Positions 1 to 5,231 of a stretch of 10,116 nucleotides of DNA are shown here, in pieces (the stretch's first letter is position 1; each line of letters starts with the position of its first letter). The stretch is from Cryomorphaceae bacterium (GTDB taxonomy: Bacteria > Bacteroidota > Bacteroidia > Flavobacteriales > Schleiferiaceae): assembly GCA_003507115.1 (NCBI GenBank), contig DNWN01000099.1, positions 1 through 10,116 of the forward strand. The letters are read 5' to 3'. The notes beneath the pieces are model-generated. The model was not told the DNA's origin. It worked only from the letters and a program-made list of their open reading frames with translations, and did no database searches. A program made the position numbers and the translations under genes.

Positions 1-468
1 CCGAATCAACGAGAGAGTAAGGGGAAGCATCATTACCGCCGTAGCCGTGTTGCTCATCCATAAACTCAAGAGGAAGGTCGCCACCATGACCCCCGCGAGG
101 ACTCGGTGGGACTGACTCCCAAAACGACGCAGAATAGATAGTGCAAAGCGGCGATGAAGTTGGTGTCGCTCCACCCCTCGGGCGAGCATAAATCCCGCCA
201 AAAAAAGAAAGATCAAAGGATGTGAGTAGGCGTTGGCCAGCGCGGAGGCATCGAGAACTCCAAATCCCCCAAAGGTCAATAGTGGAAGGAGAGCGGTCGC
301 GGCCAGGGGGATAATCTCAGTGAACCACCATAGAAGCATCCACAGGGTGCTTCCCACCACCACGCACTGTTGGCTCGTCCATCCCCAATGGCCCCCAAGT
401 AATGTCGAACAGAAAAAGAAGAGTGGTCCGGCCAGGAGGACCAAGGTCTTTCGGATATTTGGGGTCAT
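1..468 (-). CDS. DASS/SLC13-family anion:Na+ symporter, N-terminal part (truncated by window edge)
   Basis: This frame is open from an ATG at 468-466 down to base 1 without a stop, giving 156 codons of a longer membrane protein whose C-terminal part lies outside the window. The protein has a short basic start (MTPNIRK), a hydrophobic segment at about 8-25, another around 35-65 containing WWFTEIIPLAATALLPL, another near 84-97 and one around 124-138. It ends in WMSNTATAVMMLPL (137-150). The Ser-Asn-Thr at 139-141 is the SNT signature that helps form a Na+/substrate site in divalent anion:sodium symporters (dicarboxylate, sulfate or phosphate transporters of SLC13/DASS), and the W-F-T-E-I-P segment is also typical of that family. 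It acts in the inner membrane. The substrate cannot be read from this half. Its start codon overlaps the rdgB start codon on the other strand. No other in-frame Met occurs before residue 44, so this start is favoured. Confidence 0.85.
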   Translation of the reverse strand, partial: MTPNIRKTLVLLAGPLFFFCSTLLGGHWGWTSQQCVVVGSTLWMLLWWFTEIIPLAATALLPLLTFGGFGVLDASALANAYSHPLIFLFLAGFMLARGVERHQLHRRFALSILRRFGSQSHRVLAGVMVATFLLSLWMSNTATAVMMLPLTLSLIR

Positions 469-1057
469 GAAATTGGTCTTAGCTACGCAGAATCCCAACA
501 AAGTAAAGGAAATTCAAGCTGCCTTGCCGGCGGAATGGTCTGTCACCACGGCCAGGGATGCAGGAATCACGGAGGAGTTACCTGAAACAGGCACGACTTT
601 GGATGCCAACGCTCGCGAAAAAGCGGCCTACTTACAGACAAAGTTGGGGGGATTTGCTCTGTCCGATGATTCGGGACTCGAGGTAGATGCGCTCGAAGGG
701 GCCCCCGGAGTCTACTCGGCGCGCTTCGGTGGACCCGAGAAAGATGATGCGGTCAACCGGGCCGCGCTATTACATGCCATGGAGGGGGTGACGAATCGGA
801 CGGCCCGCTTTCGAACGGTGATTGCATGGGCAACGCCCACGGGGATGACCACCTTTGAAGGAGAAGTCGAAGGAATAATCCTCGAATCCGAACGTGGAGA
901 GGGGGGATTCGGCTACGATGCCCTATTTGTTCCGGAAGACGGTGATGGTCGAACCTTTGCGGAGATGGCTTTGGAAGAGAAAAAGGCCATGAGCCATCGA
1001 GGCCGTGCGTTGCGAGCGTGGATGGCCGCCTTGGACGGCGAGATTATTCCGCGTTAG
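467..1057 (+). CDS. rdgB: Non-canonical purine NTP pyrophosphatase, RdgB/HAM1 family
   Basis: This 196-residue protein hydrolyses dITP, ITP and XTP to the monophosphate and pyrophosphate, keeping deaminated purines out of DNA and RNA; it is cytoplasmic. The length is normal for the family. Visible motifs are the N-terminal LATQNPNKVKEI nucleotide loop (4-15), the hallmark SDDSGLEVDALEGAPGVYSA (66-85) with the catalytic/metal-binding acidic pair D67-D68, GGFGYDALF (146-154) and SHRGRAL (176-182). The usual Pro of FGYDP is Ala here. The start at MKLVLATQ matches the family N-terminus. The frame stays open upstream to 233, but that stretch is antisense to the transporter gene and gives no family-like sequence. 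The 3' end overlaps the convergent rsmD by 14 bases. There is no clear Shine-Dalgarno. A GATATTTG at 454-461 resembles a Bacteroidetes -7 box only weakly and would leave almost no leader. Confidence 0.96.
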   Translation: MKLVLATQNPNKVKEIQAALPAEWSVTTARDAGITEELPETGTTLDANAREKAAYLQTKLGGFALSDDSGLEVDALEGAPGVYSARFGGPEKDDAVNRAALLHAMEGVTNRTARFRTVIAWATPTGMTTFEGEVEGIILESERGEGGFGYDALFVPEDGDGRTFAEMALEEKKAMSHRGRALRAWMAALDGEIIPR

Positions 1058-1598
1058 GACTGAGTTGGGTTTCCAAACTAAAGAAGCTCATATGCACAGA
1101 TCCGTACCGCCGTTGATCAAAGCAGGCGGGATGGTCCGTAAAGTTGTGGTCTACGCCGTGTTCGAGCACGAATAAACCGTCTTCGGGCAGCCGGTCAAGA
1201 GCCAACGCAATCAATCCGGTGTAGTCAGGATAGTCATACGGCGGGTCGGCAAAAATGAAATCCCACCGGTGCATGGTCTTTTTGAGGAAGCGCTCAGCAT
1301 CACTGAATGAAGTTTTGATGGCACTGTACTGAAGCATATCCGCCGTCTTGTCAATAAAGCGTATACAGTCTCGGAAGCTATCGACGGACGTAATGTCTTC
1401 ACATCCTCGGCTCGCCATTTCGAAGCTAATATTTCCCGTTCCAGCAAAGAGGTCCAGGGCACGAACTTCCGACCAATCTAAATAGTTCTCCACGATGTTA
1501 AAGAGTCCCTCCTTCGCCATGTCCGTGGTGGGTCGAACGGGGAGGTTTTTGGGAGCAGCAAGGATTTTGCCGCGGTTTTTTCCGCGAATGATGCGCAT
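1044..1598 (-). CDS. rsmD: 16S rRNA (guanine(966)-N(2))-methyltransferase RsmD
   Basis: This 184-residue SAM-dependent methyltransferase belongs to the family that methylates N2 of G966 in 16S rRNA during small-subunit assembly. The N-terminus MRIIRGKNRGKIL followed by LPVRPTTDMAKEGLFNI (19-35) is the RsmD signature region. The SAM-binding motif I is ALDLFAGTG (47-55), the acidic post-motif residue is in SVDS (71-74), and the catalytic motif IV is ADPPY (117-121). EHG (146-148) lies in a late strand. The size matches the family. The start chosen is the ATG at 1598-1596, which overlaps the upstream stop codon as TAATG and suggests translational coupling. A 12-residue extension to 1634 is possible but would begin inside the previous gene and lacks similarity to known N-termini. 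It is the third gene of a minus-strand operon and its tail overlaps the convergent rdgB. Confidence 0.95.
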   Translation of the reverse strand: MRIIRGKNRGKILAAPKNLPVRPTTDMAKEGLFNIVENYLDWSEVRALDLFAGTGNISFEMASRGCEDITSVDSFRDCIRFIDKTADMLQYSAIKTSFSDAERFLKKTMHRWDFIFADPPYDYPDYTGLIALALDRLPEDGLFVLEHGVDHNFTDHPACFDQRRYGSVHMSFFSLETQLSPNAE

Positions 1599-2314
1599 TA
1601 AGGTCGTGGGAATAAGACGGTCAAAGATGACCAAGGATGGGAAGCGGTGGTGTCAAGTTTTTCAATGAATGGACGTAGGTTTTCCCAACAGACTTCGTCC
1701 GCATCTCCTTCCCAGATGAGGGGGACGTGTTGGGCAGGAAGTCCACATTGGTCGTAGAGCACCATGCAAGCGTACGCGGCGTCTTGAGGGGTTTCCACCT
1801 GGAAGACGGTGTGGCTCAGCAAACGACCTTGCTGGATGGCGGCCAATTCAAGACGGGGGCCTTGTCGGTGAACGCGAACTGCGTCTCGCTTGGCGAGGGG
1901 GCTCAGCCAGCGTTGCGCATTGGCGGCCATCGTCGGGGTACAATGCCCGGGAACGCCGCTGGGGAAACGGTAGTACAAATCCATGCCGCGATCCAAGGGG
2001 TAGCACTCCCACTGGGTCCCATGGGGATCTAAGGGCTTGAGCCAGGTTTCCACATTTTCGACCCAGTCTTTGGGATACCAGGCGGCAAATTCTTCCTGTC
2101 CAAAGGCGTGCCATGCGGCGAATTCTTTCGCGTATTGTTCCATCCATGAATTCACCTCGTCCACGGAAAGTGCCAGGGTGGATCCTAAAGGCCGTCCGTC
2201 AGATGCCCGAACGATGCAAACCAATACGCCTACGGAACCGTAGCTGAGTAAAACGACAGAATCCTCCGGAGAGGATTCTGTGTTTGGGAAAAAAGCCCAG
2301 GTCGAGGGCCACAT
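1598..2314 (-). CDS. DUF3822 family protein of unknown function
   Basis: This 238-residue soluble-looking protein has no signal peptide or membrane segment and is rich in Trp and acidic residues. I recognise the DUF3822 family mainly by its C-terminal part. QQGRLLSHTVFQVETPQDAA (161-180) continues into a YACMVLYDQCGLPAQHVPLI helix-turn segment (181-200) and a short WEGD, matching the family pattern of a strand, an F-x-Y/V-T-x-x-D helix and a conserved L-P-x-x-x-P-L stretch. The second line of evidence is its position immediately upstream of rsmD, a recurrent arrangement in Bacteroidetes. From memory, and unverified here, a structural-genomics model of a family member shows an actin-like (ASKHA) fold; biochemical function is unknown. 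The ATG at 2314 follows the upstream stop after one base. A GTG at 2332 would add six residues and overlap the upstream gene. Codons 12-20 form a striking RNA hairpin, listed separately. Confidence 0.82.
   Translation of the reverse strand: MWPSTWAFFPNTESSPEDSVVLLSYGSVGVLVCIVRASDGRPLGSTLALSVDEVNSWMEQYAKEFAAWHAFGQEEFAAWYPKDWVENVETWLKPLDPHGTQWECYPLDRGMDLYYRFPSGVPGHCTPTMAANAQRWLSPLAKRDAVRVHRQGPRLELAAIQQGRLLSHTVFQVETPQDAAYACMVLYDQCGLPAQHVPLIWEGDADEVCWENLRPFIEKLDTTASHPWSSLTVLFPRP
2256..2281 (-). promoter_or_regulatory. Perfect 11-bp hairpin with UCCG tetraloop inside the DUF3822 gene
   Basis: The sequence ACAGAATCCTC (2256-2266) is repeated as its exact reverse complement at 2271-2281 with four bases between. 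In the minus-strand mRNA the loop reads UCCG closed by a C-G pair, a member of the very stable C(UNCG)G tetraloop class. On the opposite strand the loop would be CGGA, not a UNCG loop. It covers codons 12-20 of the DUF3822 gene (residues TESSPEDSV), 33 bases after the start codon, and is followed by CGUUUUAC, a U-run too short for a convincing terminator. It could slow ribosomes, mark an RNA processing site or attenuate transcription. The structure is plainly visible; the role is inference. Confidence 0.6.
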
Positions 2315-2315
2315 A

Positions 2316-2954
2316 TTATTTCCAGTTGCCACTCAAGGTGGGTTCAGTCAAGGAGCCTACGATCAAGGCGTCGATGCGCAAGTTTTTGATGAACGCCTTG
2401 TAGTCTTGATAAATGTCCGCGAAGAAGCGTGTATTGGGAGCGATGATTTCAAAAACTTGCACGCGAACCCCGTTTCGGTCGACAAAACCGGTGGCCATCT
2501 TAAATTCCGCCGTGTCATTGGTGAAAGGGATGAAACGAAGTTCCGTGGCGTCGAAATCTGCTTCAAACAGCTCTGGGTTCTTGTTAATGAGTTTCTCTTT
2601 GGCGCTCGTCTGACCGATAATGCGGTAAATAATGGTGTCCTTCAACATATCGGTCTGGTACACTTTGTTGTAGGCCATAAAAGAGGAGTCTTTCCGCTCG
2701 ATAATGTTGACTTGGGCATATTCCAAGAAGGGAATCAACTCGTCAAAGGTGGCTGCGTACTTGCCGTACTCCGTCTTAAACGTCAGCTGGGCCTCGCGCA
2801 ATTGCTCCAGTCGGTGGGTCACCTCCGCATAGCGCTTTTCCTTGATGGCGCTGAATTCAATGGGCTCCATAATGATGCGGTAGATACGGTAGGAGAGGAT
2901 CAACGTGATCACGCCTAAGGCAATGCGCAAATAAAGTATAGTACGTGCAGTCAT
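2316..2954 (-). CDS. Conserved Bacteroidetes membrane-anchored protein, pseudopilin-like N-terminus, function unknown
   Basis: This protein has 212 residues. It opens with MTARTILYLR, then one hydrophobic helix (about 5-28, ALGVITLILSYRIYRII). A charged amphipathic helix follows (about 38-60, EKRYAEVTHRLEQLREAQLT) and then FKTEYGKYAATFDELIPFLE (59-78). A helix flowing into R-x-A-Q-x-x-Y/F-x-x-x-x-G-x-Y-x-x-x-F-D-x-L resembles GspG-type pseudopilins, and I recall the same layout in an uncharacterised Bacteroidetes family that ends in a GS-L/M-x-E...GNW motif, here GSLTEPTLSGNW (200-211). There is no clear prepilin peptidase site (no G-[FM]-x4-E), so processing like a pilin is doubtful. It is probably an inner-membrane bitopic protein with a periplasmic C-terminus. 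It is the first gene of the operon with DUF3822 and rsmD. The ATG at 2954 is chosen because an in-frame TTG at 2975 falls inside the apparent -7 promoter box. Confidence 0.7.
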   Translation of the reverse strand: MTARTILYLRIALGVITLILSYRIYRIIMEPIEFSAIKEKRYAEVTHRLEQLREAQLTFKTEYGKYAATFDELIPFLEYAQVNIIERKDSSFMAYNKVYQTDMLKDTIIYRIIGQTSAKEKLINKNPELFEADFDATELRFIPFTNDTAEFKMATGFVDRNGVRVQVFEIIAPNTRFFADIYQDYKAFIKNLRIDALIVGSLTEPTLSGNWK

Positions 2955-2963
2955 GATAAAAAG

Positions 2964-2996
2964 TTTGCGTGCCAAAACTATGAAATTTTACCTTGT
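2964..2996 (+). promoter_or_regulatory. Candidate promoter for the helicase-yjjG operon
   Basis: A TTTG at 2964-2967 is followed 21 bases later by TACCTTGT (2989-2996). The -33 element is exact and the spacing fits Bacteroidetes promoters, but the -7 element matches only six of eight positions. It overlaps the divergent operon's promoter, so the two would compete for RNA polymerase. The GTG start of the helicase lies 18 bases downstream. Confidence 0.3.
2973..2980 (-). promoter_or_regulatory. Bacteroidetes-type -7 box for the 2954-1044 operon
   Basis: The minus strand reads TAGTTTTG, an exact match to the TAnnTTTG -7 consensus of Bacteroidetes sigma-70-type promoters. A TTG at 3006-3004 lies 23 bases upstream, at the outer limit of the spacing known for Flavobacterium. 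Transcription would begin around 2966, leaving a leader of roughly a dozen bases before the ATG at 2954. This placement is the main reason for choosing that start. Confidence 0.55.
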
Positions 2997-3014
2997 GCCC
3001 TTGCAAGCAGCCCT

Positions 3015-4412
3015 GTGAATTCTCCAACCCTTTTTGAAACCTTTCGCGACCGATTTCCGGGGACCCCCACGGCGGACCAGGAAGCGGCGATGCACGCCTT
3101 GGTGCGTTACCTCCTCGAGCCGGCGGAGGAAAGCCTTTTTATCCTCAAAGGTTACGCGGGAACGGGCAAGACCACCTTGATGCGAACCTTGGCGAGCATC
3201 CTACGCCACGTGCAGATGCGCCCGGTTCTTGCCGCTCCGACGGGCCGAGCGGCCAAGGTGCTCCAAGGCCAGATGAAACGCCGAGCCTTCACCCTCCATC
3301 GTCTGCTTTACTTGACGGTTCGCGATCCCTCGGGTGGTTTTTCGCGCATTCGGCGACCAAATAAGGGAACGTTGCAAGTATTTATCGTCGATGAGGCGTC
3401 GATGTTGGGGGATCTCGGCGAGGCCCGTGAACTCTTTCAAGATTTGTTGCTCTTTGTGGCCCAAGGCGAGGAGTGTCGTCTCATCCTGGTCGGCGACGAG
3501 GCACAGCTACCCCCGGTGGGTCAGTCCTTTTCCCCGGCCTTGATCCCACGGCATGTGCGCGACCACTATAACTGGAAAATTCGAGGGGCGGCCCTTTTTG
3601 AGGTGATGCGCCAGGCGGCGGATTCTCAAATTCTGGCGAATGCCACCGCGATGCGTCAAGGCCTTTTGGCGCCTGAAGTGCGGTTTCCTGCCTTGCATAT
3701 TGGGGCGGAGGTTCGCCGTCTTCGCGATGCCCACGAGGTGTTCGAGGCCCTCGAGTCGGCGTATACCTCGGCAGAGCCGGACGCCGTGGTATTGACCCGG
3801 TCCAACAAGCGAGCCGTCGCTTACAACCGCCAAATTCGATCGCGCCTACTCTGGCGGGAGGACATACTCAATGCGGGGGATGTGGTGATGGTCGTCCAAA
3901 ATAACGAGCGATGGATGGACCCAGAGGACTCGGCGGGCTTCATTGCGAATGGGGATATGTTTGAAATCCTCAGTTGGCGAAATGAAGAGGAGCGCTTTGG
4001 TCTGCGCTTTGCGGATGCGAGTCTTCGCTGGCTCGACCGGGAGGATGCCCCGAACATCGAAGCCAAAATTTTACTGGATGCCCTGGATTCGGAATCCGCG
4101 AGGCTGTCGGAGGCGAGCATGAAAGCCCTCATGCAGGGGGCCCGCGAAGAAGCCCAGCATCTCCCCAAGGCCCAGCGTCCCGCCTTTTTGCGCGAACACC
4201 CCTATTTGCAGGCGCTTCAGCTCAAATTTGGGTATGCCTTGACGGCCCATAAAGCGCAAGGGGGGCAGTGGCGCGACGTCTTCATCGAATGGCCTTATGT
4301 GCCCGACGTAGACGATGCCGAATTCATCCGGTGGATGTACACGGCCTTCACGCGAGGCCAGGAGTACGTGTATTTGATCGGATTCCCCGACTCTACCTTT
4401 GCCGACCCATGA
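3015..4412 (+). CDS. RecD-like superfamily 1 DNA helicase (AAA family ATPase)
   Basis: This 465-residue protein carries the complete superfamily 1B helicase motif set: Walker A GYAGTGKTT (46-54), motif Ia APTGRAAKVL (74-83), Walker B IVDEASM (124-130), motif III GDEAQLPPVG (160-169), a motif IV-like VLTRSNKRAVAYN (259-271), motif V LTAHKAQGGQW (409-419) and motif VI YTAFTRGQEYVYLIG (442-456). The order and the ALTAHKAQG / TAFTRG pairs place it with the RecD/RecD2/Dda group, enzymes that move 5'->3' on single-stranded DNA. It lacks the long N-terminal region of RecD2 (usually above 700 residues) and resembles the compact stand-alone helicases of Bacteroidetes. There is no sign of recB or recC nearby, so calling it exonuclease V alpha subunit would overstate. 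It starts at a GTG; the nearest upstream ATG is in another frame and closes after 12 codons. The stop overlaps the next gene as ATGA. Confidence 0.9.
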   Translation: MNSPTLFETFRDRFPGTPTADQEAAMHALVRYLLEPAEESLFILKGYAGTGKTTLMRTLASILRHVQMRPVLAAPTGRAAKVLQGQMKRRAFTLHRLLYLTVRDPSGGFSRIRRPNKGTLQVFIVDEASMLGDLGEARELFQDLLLFVAQGEECRLILVGDEAQLPPVGQSFSPALIPRHVRDHYNWKIRGAALFEVMRQAADSQILANATAMRQGLLAPEVRFPALHIGAEVRRLRDAHEVFEALESAYTSAEPDAVVLTRSNKRAVAYNRQIRSRLLWREDILNAGDVVMVVQNNERWMDPEDSAGFIANGDMFEILSWRNEEERFGLRFADASLRWLDREDAPNIEAKILLDALDSESARLSEASMKALMQGAREEAQHLPKAQRPAFLREHPYLQALQLKFGYALTAHKAQGGQWRDVFIEWPYVPDVDDAEFIRWMYTAFTRGQEYVYLIGFPDSTFADP

Positions 4413-5179
4413 ATTGGCACCTGTTTTTTGACCTAGATCGGACCCTGTGGCACCACGAGCGCAATGCGGAGGAGGTTCTGGAGGAATTTTGCGAAGAGTT
4501 CATCCTTTTGAAGGGGGTGTCACCCCAAACTTTTGCCCAGAAATACCAAGAGATCAACGATGCCTTGTGGTCGGTGATTCAATCGGCGGGATATTCGGTG
4601 GATTACGTGCGTAAGCGACGCTTCCCCCAGCTCCTCGAAGCGGTCATTCACTCGGCCAGCGCCCAGGAGAAGCGCGAGCTCGCAAGCACCTTGGAAAAAG
4701 CCTTTACGGACCGCACCCCCGACCGCGCGCACCACTATCCCGGTATGATTCCCGCGTTGCAATCCCTGCACGAGGCGGGCTATGTATTGCATATCCTGAC
4801 CAATGGGGTGACCGAATCGCAGTCAAGGAAAGTGGCGGCCCTCGGCTTGACATCGATGTTCTCGACGTTGACCACGTCGGATGAAGCCCAAGCGTATAAG
4901 CCCGATCGGGCTATTTTTCGCTACGCTATGCGCCGAGCGCTGTGCGCGCCCGAACAGTCTGTGATGATTGGCGATTCCATCCTACGGGATATTCGAGGGG
5001 GACGAGAAGCGGGGATGAAAACGCTATGGTTTCAGGCCTCCGATGCCTTGCCTCCCGACGCGGAAGGCACCGCGGACGGGCAGTTTTCAGACTATGGCCG
5101 CTTGGCGTCTGCCCTGGAAGCCATTGGCTGTGGACCCGGAGACAGCCCGACTTTCTTGGCGTCAGGAAAGGCCGAGTGA
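4409..5179 (+). CDS. yjjG: HAD-superfamily nucleotidase, YjjG family
   Basis: This 256-residue HAD phosphatase resembles the YjjG non-canonical pyrimidine nucleotidases, which dephosphorylate dUMP, dTMP and modified pyrimidine monophosphates and are regarded as nucleotide-pool cleaners. Motif I is FFDLDRT (6-12), with D8 as nucleophile and D10 as acid/base; the FDLDRTLW form is characteristic of the YjjG subfamily. A helical cap spans about 18-105. Motif II is LTNG (130-133, T131), motif III is K164 in YKPD, and motif IV is [13 protein letters not shown] (186-198) with D189 and D194. The C-terminus from about 241 ([16 protein letters not shown]) extends past the expected core and looks unstructured. 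The start at 4409 gives the family N-terminus directly and overlaps the helicase stop (ATGA), suggesting translational coupling. An open frame upstream to 4268 lies inside the helicase gene and is not used. Confidence 0.88.
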   Translation: MNWHLFFDLDRTLWHHERNAEEVLEEFCEEFILLKGVSPQTFAQKYQEINDALWSVIQSAGYSVDYVRKRRFPQLLEAVIHSASAQEKRELASTLEKAFTDRTPDRAHHYPGMIPALQSLHEAGYVLHILTNGVTESQSRKVAALGLTSMFSTLTTSDEAQAYKPDRAIFRYAMRRALCAPEQSVMIGDSILRDIRGGREAGMKTLWFQASDALPPDAEGTADGQFSDYGRLASALEAIGCGPGDSPTFLASGKAE

Positions 5180-5205
5180 GGCGACCGACGGCAGGCCTCC
5201 GCCCG

Positions 5206-5213
5206 TATCTTTG
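5206..5213 (+). promoter_or_regulatory. Bacteroidetes-type -7 box for icmF
   Basis: TATCTTTG matches the TAnnTTTG consensus exactly in the 52-base gap between yjjG and icmF, ending 18 bases before the icmF ATG. No TTG is visible at the matching -33 distance; the nearest one is about 47 bases upstream. This suggests icmF can be transcribed separately from the helicase-yjjG pair, perhaps with help from an activator. Confidence 0.45.
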
Positions 5214-5231
5214 TGGCCTAAGGCTCAATTT

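Noticed and set aside
233..466. N-terminal extension of rdgB by 78 residues
   Set aside because: The frame is open only because it is antisense to the transporter gene. The translation is unlike RdgB N-termini, and MKLVLATQN at 467 is the family start.
2256..2281. The hairpin as a simple Rho-independent terminator
   Set aside because: Only four U residues follow, starting after CG, and it lies inside an intact coding region of an operon; a regulatory or processing role fits better.
2280..2918. 212-codon plus-strand frame opposite the pseudopilin-like gene
   Set aside because: The minus-strand frame has a sensible membrane helix, an operon position, a promoter box and a known family motif; the plus-strand one has none.
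5043..5231. 63-residue N-terminal extension of the mutase
   Set aside because: It lies almost entirely within the yjjG gene in another frame, is rich in Arg and Pro, and precedes a family-typical start at 5232 with a promoter-like box just upstream.
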